A DNA stretch of 64,000 nucleotides from Mycolicibacter heraklionensis (GCF_019645815.1 NZ_CP080997.1:3972880-4036879); one strand, 5' to 3'; positions 9,519-18,988 are shown, counted from the first letter of the stretch. Made by a program: numbers and translations. Notes: generated by a model from the letters alone, not told the origin.

Positions 9519-9520
9519 GA

Positions 9521-10060
9521 CTACTTACCTGTCTTTCCGACCTTGCGGCGAACCTGCTCACCCTCGTAGCGCACGCCCTTGCCCTTGTAGGGGTCGGGGC
9601 GGCGCAGGCGGCGGATGTTCGCCGAGATCTGGCCGACCTTCTGCTTGTCGATGCCCGAGACCGAGAACTTGGTGGGCGTCTCCACCGCGAAGGTGATGCC
9701 GTCGGGAGCCTTGATCAGCACCGGGTGGCTGTAGCCCAGCGCGAACTCCAGGTCGCTGCCCTTGAGCGCGACGCGGTAGCCGACGCCGAAGATCTCCATC
9801 TTGCGGACGTAGCCCTCCGACACACCGGTGACCAGGTTGGCCAGCAGGGTGCGGCTCAGGCCGTGCAGGGACCGGTTGCGCCGGTCGTCGTCCGGCCGGG
9901 TCACCACGAGGGCGCCGTCGTCGTTGCGGGCGACGTTGATCGGCTCCGCCACGGTGAGCTCCAAGGTGCCCTTGGGTCCCTTGACCGATACGTTCTGACC
10001 ATCGATGGTCACGTCGACCCCGGCGGGAACCGGGACCGGCTGCTTACCAATACGCGACAT
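9521..10060 (-). CDS. rplF: 50S ribosomal protein L6
   Basis: A 179-residue L6 with the usual start MSRIGKQPVPVPAGV and the C-terminal RRPDPYKGKGVRYEGE signature. Its length is normal. It lies in the spc cluster between rpsH and rplR. Confidence 0.97.
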   Translation of the reverse strand: MSRIGKQPVPVPAGVDVTIDGQNVSVKGPKGTLELTVAEPINVARNDDGALVVTRPDDDRRNRSLHGLSRTLLANLVTGVSEGYVRKMEIFGVGYRVALKGSDLEFALGYSHPVLIKAPDGITFAVETPTKFSVSGIDKQKVGQISANIRRLRRPDPYKGKGVRYEGEQVRRKVGKTGK

Positions 10061-10073
10061 GTCTGCTACTCCC

Positions 10074-10472
10074 TCACCACACGTACGCGAGGACTTCGCC
10101 GCCCACGCCCTGCCTGGCCGCCTGACGGTCGGTGAGCAGACCCGAGGACGTGGAGATGATCGCCACGCCCAGGCCGCCGAGCACCCGTGGCAGGTTGGTC
10201 GACTTTGCGTAGACCCGCAGGCCCGGCTTGGACACCCGGCGCAGACCGGCGAGGCTGCGCTCCCGGTTCGGGCCGTACTTGAGGTTGACCACCAGCGCCT
10301 TGCCCACCCGGGCGTCTTCGACGTGGTAGTCGGTGATGTAACCCTCGCGCTTGAGGATCTCGGCGATGTTGGCCTTGATCTTCGAGTGCGGCAGGGTCAC
10401 CTCGTCGTGGTACGCCGAGTTGGCGTTACGCAGACGGGTCAGGAAGTCCGCGATCGGATCCGTCATAGTCAT
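10074..10472 (-). CDS. rpsH: 30S ribosomal protein S8
   Basis: A 132-residue S8 beginning MTMTDPIADFLTRLRNAN and ending with the conserved GLGVAIISTSSGLLTD region. S8 binds 16S rRNA helix 21 and in E. coli also represses the spc operon; repression here is inferred only by analogy. Confidence 0.97.
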   Translation of the reverse strand: MTMTDPIADFLTRLRNANSAYHDEVTLPHSKIKANIAEILKREGYITDYHVEDARVGKALVVNLKYGPNRERSLAGLRRVSKPGLRVYAKSTNLPRVLGGLGVAIISTSSGLLTDRQAARQGVGGEVLAYVW

Positions 10473-10491
10473 TTAGGCTGCTCCTCCACCC

Positions 10492-10677
10492 TCACCAGCT
10501 GCTCTTCTGCACACCGGGCAGCTCGCCGGCGTGCGCCATTTCGCGCAGGCAGATTCGGCACAGGCCGAACTTCCGGAGCACCGCGCGCGGGCGGCCGCAC
10601 TTGTTGCAGCGGGTGTAGGCGCGCACCGCGAATTTGGGCTTGCGGGCCGCCTTGATAACCAACGCCTTCTTAGCCAT
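10492..10677 (-). CDS. rpsN: 30S ribosomal protein S14, zinc-binding type
   Basis: A 61-residue type-Z S14. It has two CxxC pairs (CNKC and CRIC) that bind zinc, and ends in the conserved GVQKSSW. Mycobacteria also carry a zinc-independent S14 elsewhere for zinc starvation; this locus holds the zinc form. The start is ATG 10677 (MAKKALVIKAARKPKF), two bases from the rplE stop. Confidence 0.97.
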   Translation of the reverse strand: MAKKALVIKAARKPKFAVRAYTRCNKCGRPRAVLRKFGLCRICLREMAHAGELPGVQKSSW

Positions 10678-10679
10678 GG

Positions 10680-11243
10680 TCAGTTCTCCTTGAACGGAAA
10701 GCCGAGAGCCCGCAGTAGCGCTCGTCCTTCGTCGTCGTTGGTCGCCGAGGTGACGACGGTGATGTTCATCCCCCGCGGGCGGTCGATGGAGTCCACGTCG
10801 ATCTCGTGGAACATCGACTGCTCGGCCAGCCCGAAGGTGTAGTTGCCGGAACCGTCGAACTGCTTGGCCGACAATCCGCGGAAGTCGCGGATACGCGGCA
10901 GAGCAATCGAGGTGAGCCGGTCCAGGAACTCCCACATCCGGTCACCGCGCAGGGTGACCCGGGCGCCGATCGGCATGCCCTCGCGCAGCTTGAACTGCGC
11001 GATGGACAGGCGGGCCTTGCGGATCTCCGGCTTCTGGCCGGTGATCGCGGCCAGGTCGGTGACCGCGTTGTTGATCAGCTTGGCGTCCCGGGCGGCTTCA
11101 CCGACGCCCATGTTCACCACGACCTTCACCACGCCCGGGATCTGCATCACGTTGGCGTAGTTGAACTCTTTGTTGAGCGCGTCCCGGATCTCCTCGCGGT
11201 AGCGCACCTTCAGCCGAGGCTGGATCTTCTCTGCAGTCGTCAT
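10680..11243 (-). CDS. rplE: 50S ribosomal protein L5
   Basis: A 187-residue L5 with the conserved KVVVNMGVGEAARDAK and GMNITVVTSATNDDEGRALL segments. It binds 5S rRNA together with L18. It starts two bases after rplX ends. Confidence 0.97.
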   Translation of the reverse strand: MTTAEKIQPRLKVRYREEIRDALNKEFNYANVMQIPGVVKVVVNMGVGEAARDAKLINNAVTDLAAITGQKPEIRKARLSIAQFKLREGMPIGARVTLRGDRMWEFLDRLTSIALPRIRDFRGLSAKQFDGSGNYTFGLAEQSMFHEIDVDSIDRPRGMNITVVTSATNDDEGRALLRALGFPFKEN

Positions 11244-11245
11244 CT

Positions 11246-11563
11246 CTAGATGTCCTTGCCGTTGCGCTTGGAGACGCGAACCTTCTTGCCGGACTCGGCG
11301 TCCACCCGGTAGCCGATCCGAGTGGGCTTACCGTCGGAGTCGACGACCATCACGTTGGAAACGTGGATCGGGGCCTCTTGCGTGACGATCCCGCCCGAGG
11401 ACGCACCGGCCTGGTTGGCCGAGTTCGCGACGTGCTTCTTGATCCGGTTGACGCCCTGGACCAGGACCCGGTTGCGGGTGGGGAAAGCCTGCAGGACCTT
11501 GCCCTTGGCGCCCTTGTCCTTACCGGCGATGACCAGGACGGTGTCGCCTTTGTGGACCTTCAT
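11246..11563 (-). CDS. rplX: 50S ribosomal protein L24
   Basis: A 105-residue L24 with the KOW motif at the N-terminus (KGDTVLVIAGKDKGAKGKVL) and RVLVQGVNRIKKHV. It begins directly after the rplN stop codon with no spacer. Confidence 0.97.
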   Translation of the reverse strand: MKVHKGDTVLVIAGKDKGAKGKVLQAFPTRNRVLVQGVNRIKKHVANSANQAGASSGGIVTQEAPIHVSNVMVVDSDGKPTRIGYRVDAESGKKVRVSKRNGKDI

Positions 11564-11932
11564 CTACAACACCTCCGGTGCCAGCGAGACGATCTTCATG
11601 AACTTCTTCTCGCGCAGCTCGCGACCGACCGGCCCGAAGATGCGGGTTCCGCGCGGGTCGTTGTCGGCCTTGATGATCACGGCCGCGTTCTCGTCGAACT
11701 TGATGTAGCTGCCGTCGGCGCGGCGACGCTCCTTGACGGTGCGCACCACGACGGCCTTGACGACATCACCCCGCTTGACGTTGCCGCCCGGGATGGCGTC
11801 CTTGACGGTCGCGACGATGACATCACCGATGCCGGCGTAGCGCCGCGACGAGCCGCCGAGCACCCGGATGCACAAGATCTCCTTGGCGCCGGTGTTGTCG
11901 GCGACCTTCAACCGCGATTCCTGCTGAATCAC
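11564..11932 (-). CDS. rplN: 50S ribosomal protein L14
   Basis: A 122-residue L14 beginning MIQQESRLKVADNTGAKE and ending with the conserved KIVSLAPEVL. It is the first gene of this downstream ribosomal block. The block is separated from rpsQ by an accessory insert of about 8.4 kb, so it needs its own promoter, expected in 11933-12249. Confidence 0.97.
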   Translation of the reverse strand: MIQQESRLKVADNTGAKEILCIRVLGGSSRRYAGIGDVIVATVKDAIPGGNVKRGDVVKAVVVRTVKERRRADGSYIKFDENAAVIIKADNDPRGTRIFGPVGRELREKKFMKIVSLAPEVL

Positions 11933-12249
11933 CAGATCTCCTCAATAATCGAGTCGACGCGCGGCATGGCGGTGCCAGCCGGAATCTCCCCGGACGTGCG
12001 TGGTCTTGCAGTTCTTACGGAGCCGATGAGCACGCAGGGCCAACTTGCGCTGGCCGAGGTCTGCTCACGGCAACCCCTAGAGCTTAGGTGACGTATCGCC
12101 CAGCACCAAATTCGTGCCGCTATCCGCCCAGCGTGCTCATCGCCCATCCGCCCAGCGTGCGTGTTTGGCCCGCGACACTCCGGGCGCGGCGTACAACGAT
12201 GCACCTTCGCGGCGGTGTCTGAGATGCCCACCGCCGTTACGCTCCGGGG
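11933..12249. promoter_or_regulatory. divergent intergenic region, rplN versus PLP enzyme
   Basis: 317 bases between divergent genes. It contains a 14-bp direct repeat (TCCGCCCAGCGTGC at 12123-12136 and again at 12147-12160, 24-bp period) and the intergenic hairpin-type repeat at 12155. It must hold the promoter of the rplN block. I cannot place a -10 box with confidence, and I see no gene here. Confidence 0.5.
12155..12212. repeat. dispersed intergenic GCGTGCGTGT-type repeat
   Basis: It starts GCGTGCGTGT, continues GGCCCG and CGACACTCC, and ends GCACCTTCGCGG. The same elements recur at 13226-13282, 60479-60538 and 61528-61585, each time between genes. Confidence 0.55.
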
Positions 12250-13224
12250 ATGACGGGGACGCGGCTCGACACCGGCCGGATCCGGGCGGCGCGCCGGTTG
12301 ATCGATCCGATGTTTCTCGACACTCCGCTGTATCCCTGTGAGGCGCTGAGTAGGGGCCTCGGCTGCACGGTGAGCATCAAACTCGAGACAGCAAACCCGG
12401 TGCGCAGCTTCAAGGCGCGTGCCACCGAGGTCGTCACGAGCCGGCTGCTCGGCAACGGATCCAAGGCCGCGGTGTGCGCCAGTGCCGGCAATCTCGGCCA
12501 TGCCCTGGCCTGGTCGGGTTGCCGCCGCGGACTCGACATCACCGTCGTGGCATCCCGCACGGCGCCGGTGGCCAAACTCGACCGGATCCGCGCGCTGGGC
12601 GCCACGTTGCAGCTGTCCGACGGCGACTTCGACACCGCGCGGGAACAAGCGGCGGCCATCGCCCGACGCGAAGGGATCCGTCTGGTCGAAGACAGCCAGG
12701 ACGTCGAGACCTGCGAGGCTGCGGCAACCATCGGCCTTGAACTGTTGGACTCCCCGGGATCATTCGATGCCGTCTTGATCGCTCTCGGGGGTGGGGCGCT
12801 GGCCACCGGGGTCGGCCACATACTGAAAGCTCTCGCCCCTGGCGTCGAGGTGATCTGCGTTCAGCCCGCCGGCGCCCCGGCGATGACGCAGTCGTGGCGT
12901 CAACGGCAAGTCGTCACCACCGACTCGACCGACACCATCGCCGACGGCGTCGCCGCCCGGCGTCCCATCCCGGCCGTCCTGGATGATCTCTTGCTGGTCG
13001 TCGACGACGCCGTCCTAGTCCAGGAGTCGTCGATCGTCGCCGGTATGCGGATGCTCTTCACCCATGCTGGCCTCGTGGTGGAACCGTCCGCCGCACTGGG
13101 CATCGCGGCGATCCTCGAGGACCGAGACCGCTTCGCCGGCCGACACGTGGTCACCGTCGTGTGCGGCAGCAACGTCGACGTTGACGCCTTTCAGCGTTGG
13201 ATAGGGTCCGTTCCCCGACCATGA
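12250..13224 (+). CDS. fold-type II PLP-dependent enzyme, threonine dehydratase/synthase-like
   Basis: A 324-residue tryptophan-synthase-beta-family enzyme. The PLP lysine is in NPVRSFKARA (near residue 56), the substrate-binding stretch follows in CASAGNLGHALAW, and the phosphate-binding Gly loop is IALGGGALATG (near residue 180). The layout fits threonine/serine ammonia-lyases and related eliminases, and its length matches the short catalytic-only form with no ACT regulatory domain. SAGN rather than SSGN in the substrate loop makes the substrate uncertain. It stands alone on the plus strand inside the ribosomal locus and is convergent with the sulfatase-activating gene. Confidence 0.85.
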   Translation: MTGTRLDTGRIRAARRLIDPMFLDTPLYPCEALSRGLGCTVSIKLETANPVRSFKARATEVVTSRLLGNGSKAAVCASAGNLGHALAWSGCRRGLDITVVASRTAPVAKLDRIRALGATLQLSDGDFDTAREQAAAIARREGIRLVEDSQDVETCEAAATIGLELLDSPGSFDAVLIALGGGALATGVGHILKALAPGVEVICVQPAGAPAMTQSWRQRQVVTTDSTDTIADGVAARRPIPAVLDDLLLVVDDAVLVQESSIVAGMRMLFTHAGLVVEPSAALGIAAILEDRDRFAGRHVVTVVCGSNVDVDAFQRWIGSVPRP

Positions 13225-13225
13225 G

Positions 13226-13275
13226 GGTGCGTACTTGTACGCGACACACCGGGACAAGACGTACAGACACGCACC
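13226..13275. terminator. intergenic hairpin between convergent genes
   Basis: Arms at 13226-13240 and 13261-13275 share GGTGCGT and TGTAC when folded, with a 20-nt loop. It lies exactly between the convergent PLP-enzyme and sulfatase-activating genes. It belongs to the GTGCGTGT intergenic family seen elsewhere in the window and probably ends transcription in both directions. Confidence 0.6.
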
Positions 13276-13281
13276 TTCGCG

Positions 13282-14154
13282 CTATGTCTCCCTGTCCGCC
13301 GCGCAACGAAACCCGATATGACTGGTCGCCGTGTCCTGCGACTGCGGGGACCGAGCCGCAGGCCGATAACGGTGGCAATACTCCGGCGCGCACAGGTGCG
13401 ACCCGCCCTTGAGGGTCTGACTGATGTCCGGGTCGGCGGGGCCGGCCGGCGCGCAGCAGGGTTTCGGCGGTGCGTCGAGCCGGTGATAGCCACTGAACTC
13501 GGTGGCGGTCCACTCCCACACGTTGCCAATCATGTCGACCAGCCCCCAGCCGTTCGGCGGGAATGTCCCCACCGGCGACGTCCCGGCCCAGCCCAGGGCG
13601 CCGTCGTTGCGGTACGGAAACGCGCCCTGCCAGGTGTTGGCCATCAACGCACCGCCCGGCCTCTCCTCCTCCCCCCACGCATAGGTGCTTGCGCTGCCGG
13701 CCCGGGCGGCGTACTCCCATTCGGCTTCGGTCGGCAACCGCCGCCCCGCCCACCGGGCAAAAGCAGCCGCATCGGGATAGGCCACCTGGACCACCGGATG
13801 ATCCGGCTTGTCCTCGACAGTGCTGTGCGGTCCCAACGGGTGCCGCCAGCTCGTGCCGGGGATCCACCGCCACCACTGCCGCCAGTCACGCAGATCGACC
13901 GGCCCGTCCGTTGGGGTGAAGACCAGGGCGCCCGGTTCGGCATCGCCGTAATGCGCAGGATCGAGTTCCTGCTCGGCGAGGGACACATAACCGGTCGCGG
14001 CGACGAATTCGGCGTATTGCGCATTGGTCACCGGATGACGCTCCAGCGCGAACGGCTGCACCGCCACGCTGTGGATGGGCGCCTCTTCGGGATAGAAACT
14101 CGTCGAGCCCATCCGGAACACGCCGGCCGGGATCTCGACGAGGTCCGTCAGCAT
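13282..14154 (-). CDS. formylglycine-generating enzyme
   Basis: A 290-residue SUMF1/FGE-family protein. It oxidises the active-site cysteine of sulfatases to formylglycine. The two catalytic cysteines are in the C-terminal motif HLCAPEYCHRYRPAAR (near residue 256), and the fold markers GNVWEWTATEFSG and RLPTEAEWEYAARAG are present. It starts four bases after the stop of the sulfatase gene, so the two form an operon in which the enzyme activates its neighbour. This matches the atsA-Rv0712 pair in M. tuberculosis, at the same place between rpsQ and rplN. Confidence 0.95.
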   Translation of the reverse strand: MLTDLVEIPAGVFRMGSTSFYPEEAPIHSVAVQPFALERHPVTNAQYAEFVAATGYVSLAEQELDPAHYGDAEPGALVFTPTDGPVDLRDWRQWWRWIPGTSWRHPLGPHSTVEDKPDHPVVQVAYPDAAAFARWAGRRLPTEAEWEYAARAGSASTYAWGEEERPGGALMANTWQGAFPYRNDGALGWAGTSPVGTFPPNGWGLVDMIGNVWEWTATEFSGYHRLDAPPKPCCAPAGPADPDISQTLKGGSHLCAPEYCHRYRPAARSPQSQDTATSHIGFRCAADRET

Positions 14155-14158
14155 GAGA

Positions 14159-16507
14159 TCAATCCCGCGAAAACGCGGCCGCGATACTTCTTTTCACGTC
14201 CAGGTACGGCTCGCCGCTGACGTCGACGGCGACGTCCGCGATGGTCCCGCCGGTGAAGGCGAACGGTGCACGGTAGGCCGACGACACCGCTTGGCCGGTA
14301 TTGCGCCCGACGCTGACTCCACCGCCGGCCAACGCGAAGGCGCCCGGCTGGGCGACCATGTCGGGCAAGGTGGCGACCACCTCGTCGTCGATGTACAACG
14401 AGGCTTCGCCAACCGGCGTGTGACTGCCCTCGACGGTTCCGGTGCGCTCGAACCGGATACCGAAAATGTGCTGGCCCAACGGAATCGGTCCAGGCGATGA
14501 CAGCCACTGCTCACGCTCGCCGAGGAAGTTGTAGACGTAGTGCAGCTTGCCGTCCTGAACGAACAGCGCATGACCGCCGTGCCGGGCGCCCTGCTTGAAC
14601 AGCAGTCCCTCAGCAGCAGCGGAATCCACCGTGACTCGGGCCAATACCGAAAATGACCGGCCGCGAAGCTCGACACACGCTCCCAACGGCACCTCGGCGG
14701 TGTTCGGGTAATAGGTGTAGCCGGTCCGGTCGCCGGACAGGTACGGCCGCTGCCGGCTGGTCATCTCGAAGATGTTCAAGTCCGCCAACGGCAGACCGTT
14801 GTACTTGTCGGCCTCGGCGAACCACATCGCCTTGAGCTCTTCGAGTTTCTCGGGGTGTTCTGCGGCCAGGTCGTGGCACTGACTGCGATCCTCGGCGAGG
14901 TGGTAGAGCTCCCACCGGTCGTCGTCGAAGTGACTCCAGCCCGACGGAGTCGCCGCATGCACGGTGTTGGCGAACCAGCCGCGGTGCCAGATCCCGCGAG
15001 TGCCCAGCATTGTGTAGAACTGGGTGTGCTTGCCGGTATCTGCCGCCGGATCCACCAGCGCGGCTTTGAAACTCACGCCTTCCAGCGGACGTTGGGCAAC
15101 ACCGCGCACGGTCTCCGGCGGAGTGATGCCGAGCAGGTCATAGACCGTCGGGGTCACGTCGCACACGTTGACATAGGCGTCGCGTACCTCGCCGCGCGCG
15201 GCGATTCCGTTGGGCCAGCTGACGATCGCAGGGTCGGCGATACCACCCTCATGAGAGGCGTAGCGCTTGTAGAGCTTGTAGGGCGTGTTGAACGCCATCG
15301 CCCATCCGACCGGGTAGTGGTTGTAGGTTTCCGGACTGCCCAGCTGATCGAAGAGTTTCATCGCCTCTTCGACGGAGTCGATGTAGCCGTTGAAGAACTT
15401 GTTCTCGTTGGGCGACCCGTTCGGACCGCCCTCGCCGCTGGCTCCGTTGTCGGAAATCACCACGACGATGGTGTTGTCGAGTTGTCCGGACTCTTCCAGG
15501 TAGTCCAGGATCCGGCCGATCTGAGCGTCGGTGTAACTCTGGAAACCCGCGAACACCTCGGCCATTCGGGCGAACAGACGCTTCTCGGAGTCATCGAGGC
15601 TGTCCCACGGTCGGACCGTGTCCAGCAGCGGCCAAGGCTGGCCGTCGGCACTGGTGACATCGGCATAGGGGTTGATCTCGGACAGCGCGGTGTCCGGCGG
15701 CACCAGCCCCAGCTCCTTCTGGTTCGCCAGCACGATTTCCCGGTACTCTTCGTAGCCCATGTCGAAGCGCCCGGCATAGCGGTCGGCCCACTCGGCGAAC
15801 ACATGGTGCGGGGCATGGCCGGCGCCCGGGCAGATGTAGCCGAACCAAGGCTTTCCGGGCGCGACCGTCTGGGCATCCCGGATGAATTCGATTGTCTTGT
15901 CGGCGATGTCCTTGGACAGGTGGTAGCCGTCCTCCGGCGTCGCGGGCGGCGCGACCGGGTGGTTGTCATAAACCAGGTCCGGGTACCACTGGTTGGTCTC
16001 GCCGCCCATGAAACCGTAGAACCGTTCGAATCCCCGCTGCGTAGGCCAGTGCCGTCGGGCGCCGGCCATATTGGACTCTTCCAGCGGGGTCAGGTGCCAC
16101 TTGCCGACGCAGAAGGTGTTCCAGCCCTGTTCGGCGAGAACCTCACTGAGCAAGGCGGTTTCGAAGGGAATGCGCCCGCTGCAGTTGGGGAAACCGTCGG
16201 TGAACTCTTCGATGGTGGCCATGCCGACACTGGTGGCGTTACGCCCGGTCAGCAGCGACGCCCTGGTCGGCGAGCACAGTGCGGTGGTGTGGAACTGGGA
16301 CAGCCGGACGCCGCGCTCGGCAATCCGACTCATCGTGGGCATCTCCACCAGCCCGCCGAAGCAGTCCCAGGTGGCGATCCCGGTGTCGTCCCAGACCAGG
16401 TACAGCACGTTGGGCGCGCCCTCGGGAGCGGTCGGCGCGGCGAACGGCCCCCAATCCGGTTCGGAATCCCGGATGTCGAGACTGACCTTGCCCGCGAAAT
16501 CCACCAT
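14159..16507 (-). CDS. atsA: arylsulfatase
   Basis: A 782-residue type I sulfatase that hydrolyses sulfate esters. The modified cysteine is in LCSPTRASLLTGRN (C-x-P-x-R, near residue 77), to be converted to formylglycine by the enzyme encoded next to it. Metal-binding Asp residues are in LVWDDTGIATWDCFGG near residue 37, and a second metal site in VVISDNGASGEGGPNG near 350. The length matches mycobacterial AtsA. No signal peptide is evident, so it is probably cytosolic. It is followed after four bases by the formylglycine-generating enzyme gene and preceded by a LysR regulator on the same strand, 67 bases upstream. Confidence 0.95.
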   Translation of the reverse strand: MVDFAGKVSLDIRDSEPDWGPFAAPTAPEGAPNVLYLVWDDTGIATWDCFGGLVEMPTMSRIAERGVRLSQFHTTALCSPTRASLLTGRNATSVGMATIEEFTDGFPNCSGRIPFETALLSEVLAEQGWNTFCVGKWHLTPLEESNMAGARRHWPTQRGFERFYGFMGGETNQWYPDLVYDNHPVAPPATPEDGYHLSKDIADKTIEFIRDAQTVAPGKPWFGYICPGAGHAPHHVFAEWADRYAGRFDMGYEEYREIVLANQKELGLVPPDTALSEINPYADVTSADGQPWPLLDTVRPWDSLDDSEKRLFARMAEVFAGFQSYTDAQIGRILDYLEESGQLDNTIVVVISDNGASGEGGPNGSPNENKFFNGYIDSVEEAMKLFDQLGSPETYNHYPVGWAMAFNTPYKLYKRYASHEGGIADPAIVSWPNGIAARGEVRDAYVNVCDVTPTVYDLLGITPPETVRGVAQRPLEGVSFKAALVDPAADTGKHTQFYTMLGTRGIWHRGWFANTVHAATPSGWSHFDDDRWELYHLAEDRSQCHDLAAEHPEKLEELKAMWFAEADKYNGLPLADLNIFEMTSRQRPYLSGDRTGYTYYPNTAEVPLGACVELRGRSFSVLARVTVDSAAAEGLLFKQGARHGGHALFVQDGKLHYVYNFLGEREQWLSSPGPIPLGQHIFGIRFERTGTVEGSHTPVGEASLYIDDEVVATLPDMVAQPGAFALAGGGVSVGRNTGQAVSSAYRAPFAFTGGTIADVAVDVSGEPYLDVKRSIAAAFSRD

Positions 16508-16574
16508 CGCTCACTCCGTTGTCGGCCCCCAGGACGGATGAGACACTACCGGCCCGGCGGCAAAGCGGCAGTCT

Positions 16575-17489
16575 TCACACCACGGAGGGTTCCCGACGCT
16601 GCGATGTATGGCCCTGGCCTGCACCGGCCGCCAGCAGCTCGCCGAGAAAGGCCGCGGCCGCCGGCGACGGTGCCCGCTCACTCGGGGTGATCAGGGCCAG
16701 TTCACGGGGAATCACCGGATCGGTCGCCACACCCACAAGCTGATCCGATTTCGCCACCAGCGCCGGCGGCAGGAACGCGATACCTACGCCGGCGGCCACC
16801 AGATCCACGAGGTCGATCGGGGTGTTGGACTCGGCGCAGACGGTTCGAACGAAGCCGAGGTCGGCGCAGATCCCATCGATGTGCAGCCGCGTCCGCAGAT
16901 CGGAACGCCGCTCGACGAACTCCCGATCCCGCAGGTCGGTCAGGTCCACCACATCGCGATCGGCGAGCGGATCGTCATGTCGCACCGCCAGCGCCAGCGG
17001 CTCGGATCCCAATGACAGCCCCTTGACCCGGCTCCCGTCGTAGGGCTGGCTGACGAACGCCAGGTCCAGGTCACCGTCGGCGGTCGCGTGCACCAGCGTG
17101 TCAATCGGATCGTGTCGCATTGCGATCTCGATGCGCGGAAAGCTCCGGTGATAGCGCGCCAGCAACGCCGGTAGGTCCACGGCCCCCAGCCCTTGGATCA
17201 CGCCGATGCTCAGCCGCCCCGACAGCACCCCCTTGACTGCGTCGACCGCGGCACGCGCATGTTCCGCAGCAGCCAGGGCGTTCTGCGCATCCGGCAGCAG
17301 CGCCAGGCCGGCCGTGGTGAGGTCGACACGGCGGTTGTTGCGCACCAGCAGCGCGGTACCGAGTTCCTGCTCCAGGCTGCTGATCGACGCGGACAGGGTG
17401 GACTGCACCACGTGAACCTTGGCGGCCGCGCGCGTGAAGTGCAGCTCCTCAGCCACAGCGACAAAATGTTTCAACTGCCGCAGTTCCAT
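16575..17489 (-). CDS. LysR-family transcriptional regulator
   Basis: A 304-residue LysR regulator. The start chosen is ATG 17489 (MELRQLKHFVAVAEELHFTR), where the winged helix-turn-helix begins; the reading frame extends further upstream without homology. The HTH continues with AAAKVHVVQSTLSASISSLE. The effector domain (residues ~90-295) has the usual GVIQG and DLAFVSQPYDG type elements. It lies just upstream of atsA on the same strand and may control it, or be read through into it; the ligand is unknown. Confidence 0.9.
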   Translation of the reverse strand: MELRQLKHFVAVAEELHFTRAAAKVHVVQSTLSASISSLEQELGTALLVRNNRRVDLTTAGLALLPDAQNALAAAEHARAAVDAVKGVLSGRLSIGVIQGLGAVDLPALLARYHRSFPRIEIAMRHDPIDTLVHATADGDLDLAFVSQPYDGSRVKGLSLGSEPLALAVRHDDPLADRDVVDLTDLRDREFVERRSDLRTRLHIDGICADLGFVRTVCAESNTPIDLVDLVAAGVGIAFLPPALVAKSDQLVGVATDPVIPRELALITPSERAPSPAAAAFLGELLAAGAGQGHTSQRREPSVV

Positions 17490-17945
17490 AGCGCTCAGTG
17501 TGCCGCCCGGCTCCGATTGGTCAAATCGAAAGTTCCGTTCCGCCAAGGCTATTACTTTAACGCGCCTGAGACCAAGCCCTGACAAACACTTATCTTTGCC
17601 ATAAGCGCAGTGCCGCAATGACTTACATCGCCGCGTTCACGTGCGTTGATCGATGACAACGATTCTCTACATTGAGATTAACTGTTGAAATATCGGCCCA
17701 CAGGGGTGGTGACGACGCCTTAGACCCGTTAGCGTCTGACGAGGATGCCGAGGGGGTTGAGGCAGTGTCTCTGGCATCTGGACATCCGTTGTCGCCCAAC
17801 GTCATCGACGCCTTCACAGCGTTCACACCGGAATTGTTGTGCGCGTTGCGCGAGGCGATCGACCGATGTTCAGCTCTTCCCGGCATGTTTCGAAGGGGAA
17901 CACACAGGGCCGGGACCATCCCAGAACGGAAGGAACGCACCGAAA
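17490..17945. promoter_or_regulatory. divergent intergenic region, LysR gene versus secreted protein
   Basis: 456 bases with no convincing gene. LysR regulators commonly bind between themselves and a divergent target, so this region is the natural operator candidate, but I did not find a clear T-N11-A palindrome. A ribosome binding site GGAAGGA (17929-17935) lies before the ATG at 17946. Confidence 0.5.
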
Positions 17946-18956
17946 ATGAATCGTCGGATCATATTGTCGGCCGGTGGCGCCACCGCCGGTCTACTTACGA
18001 CCACATTCCTGCCCGTATCAGTCGCTTTCGCCGACAATGGTGTCGGCGCAGCCGGAGACATCGGCAGCACTGCCCTGCCGGTCGACCTGGCCAGCAACGT
18101 GACCGGCGCCGGCGGCACGGACGCACTCGGTAACGCCGGTGCCCTCAGCCCAGACCTGACCACAACCCCCACCCCGCTGACCGGCCTCGGCGCGCTGGCA
18201 CCCACGGCGGGAACGCTCAGCCCGTCGCCGCTGGGCGATATCGGCGCTATCCCGCCGACCGCCGGCACTCCCGACGCCACAACGCCCGGAGACGTCACAC
18301 CCGGCGACCTCACACCCACCGACGCGGCGCCCGGCGCCGGCGACAGCTTCACCATCGGCGACACCACCTTCAACCCCGTGCTGGACGACGGGTCGGCGGG
18401 TTTCACCCCGCTCAGTCCGGTGTTCAGCGCCCCGCCGTTGTTCCAGGTCGGCGAAGGCGAACAATCCTTCGACGTCAGCAGCGGCACCGGGGACGGCGCC
18501 ACCGATCTGGGCAACGTGACCGCCAGCGAGAACGTCACGAATCTCGTTGGCGGCATCCACAACACCGAGTTCACGATCACCGACGTAGATCCGGCTTCCG
18601 GAGCGACGGCTTCTGACCTTCCCGCGGTGGGAACGGTGTACGACGTGATGAACTTCGGGAACGGGTTCGAGAACATCTACACCGACATCCCGGGGGCTGA
18701 CGGCGCCGCCAACACCATCACTGACACGCTGTCGACACCGTTCGGCGACTTCAACATTCCGACCGATTTCGATGCGGCCGGACTGCTCGACCCGGGCGAT
18801 GCGTTCAGTGGCCTGTCGATGTTGGGTGCAGACGCCACGGGCGGCGCGGCCGACGCTGTGAGCAGTGCGGCCGACGCCGCCGGAGGTGCCGGAGACGTGG
18901 CGAGCATGTTCGACCCGACGAGCCTATTCGACCCGACGAGCCTGTTCGGAATCTGA
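17946..18956 (+). CDS. secreted Ala/Gly/Thr/Pro-rich protein
   Basis: A 336-residue protein with a signal peptide: MNRRIILSAGG, a hydrophobic core, then PVSVAFADNG, with cleavage expected near residue 29. Residues ~30-140 are low-complexity Gly/Thr/Pro/Ala. Residues ~180-270 form a more conserved block (HNTEFTITDVDP, AVGTVYDVMNFGNGFENIY, DTLSTPFGDFNIPTDFD) that I recognise as a recurring mycobacterial secreted-protein module of unknown function. The C-terminus has a tandem DPTSLFDPTSLF. ATG 17946 is chosen because GGAAGGA precedes it and the signal peptide begins there. An EccE-like gene follows on the same strand after a hairpin. Confidence 0.8.
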   Translation: MNRRIILSAGGATAGLLTTTFLPVSVAFADNGVGAAGDIGSTALPVDLASNVTGAGGTDALGNAGALSPDLTTTPTPLTGLGALAPTAGTLSPSPLGDIGAIPPTAGTPDATTPGDVTPGDLTPTDAAPGAGDSFTIGDTTFNPVLDDGSAGFTPLSPVFSAPPLFQVGEGEQSFDVSSGTGDGATDLGNVTASENVTNLVGGIHNTEFTITDVDPASGATASDLPAVGTVYDVMNFGNGFENIYTDIPGADGAANTITDTLSTPFGDFNIPTDFDAAGLLDPGDAFSGLSMLGADATGGAADAVSSAADAAGGAGDVASMFDPTSLFDPTSLFGI

Positions 18957-18988
18957 CGTTCGTCCGGGCCGGGGCGAATGGACGGCTG

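Noticed and set aside
14855..16690. 611-codon plus-strand frame antisense to atsA
   Set aside because: Mirror of a clear arylsulfatase; no start site or motifs of its own.
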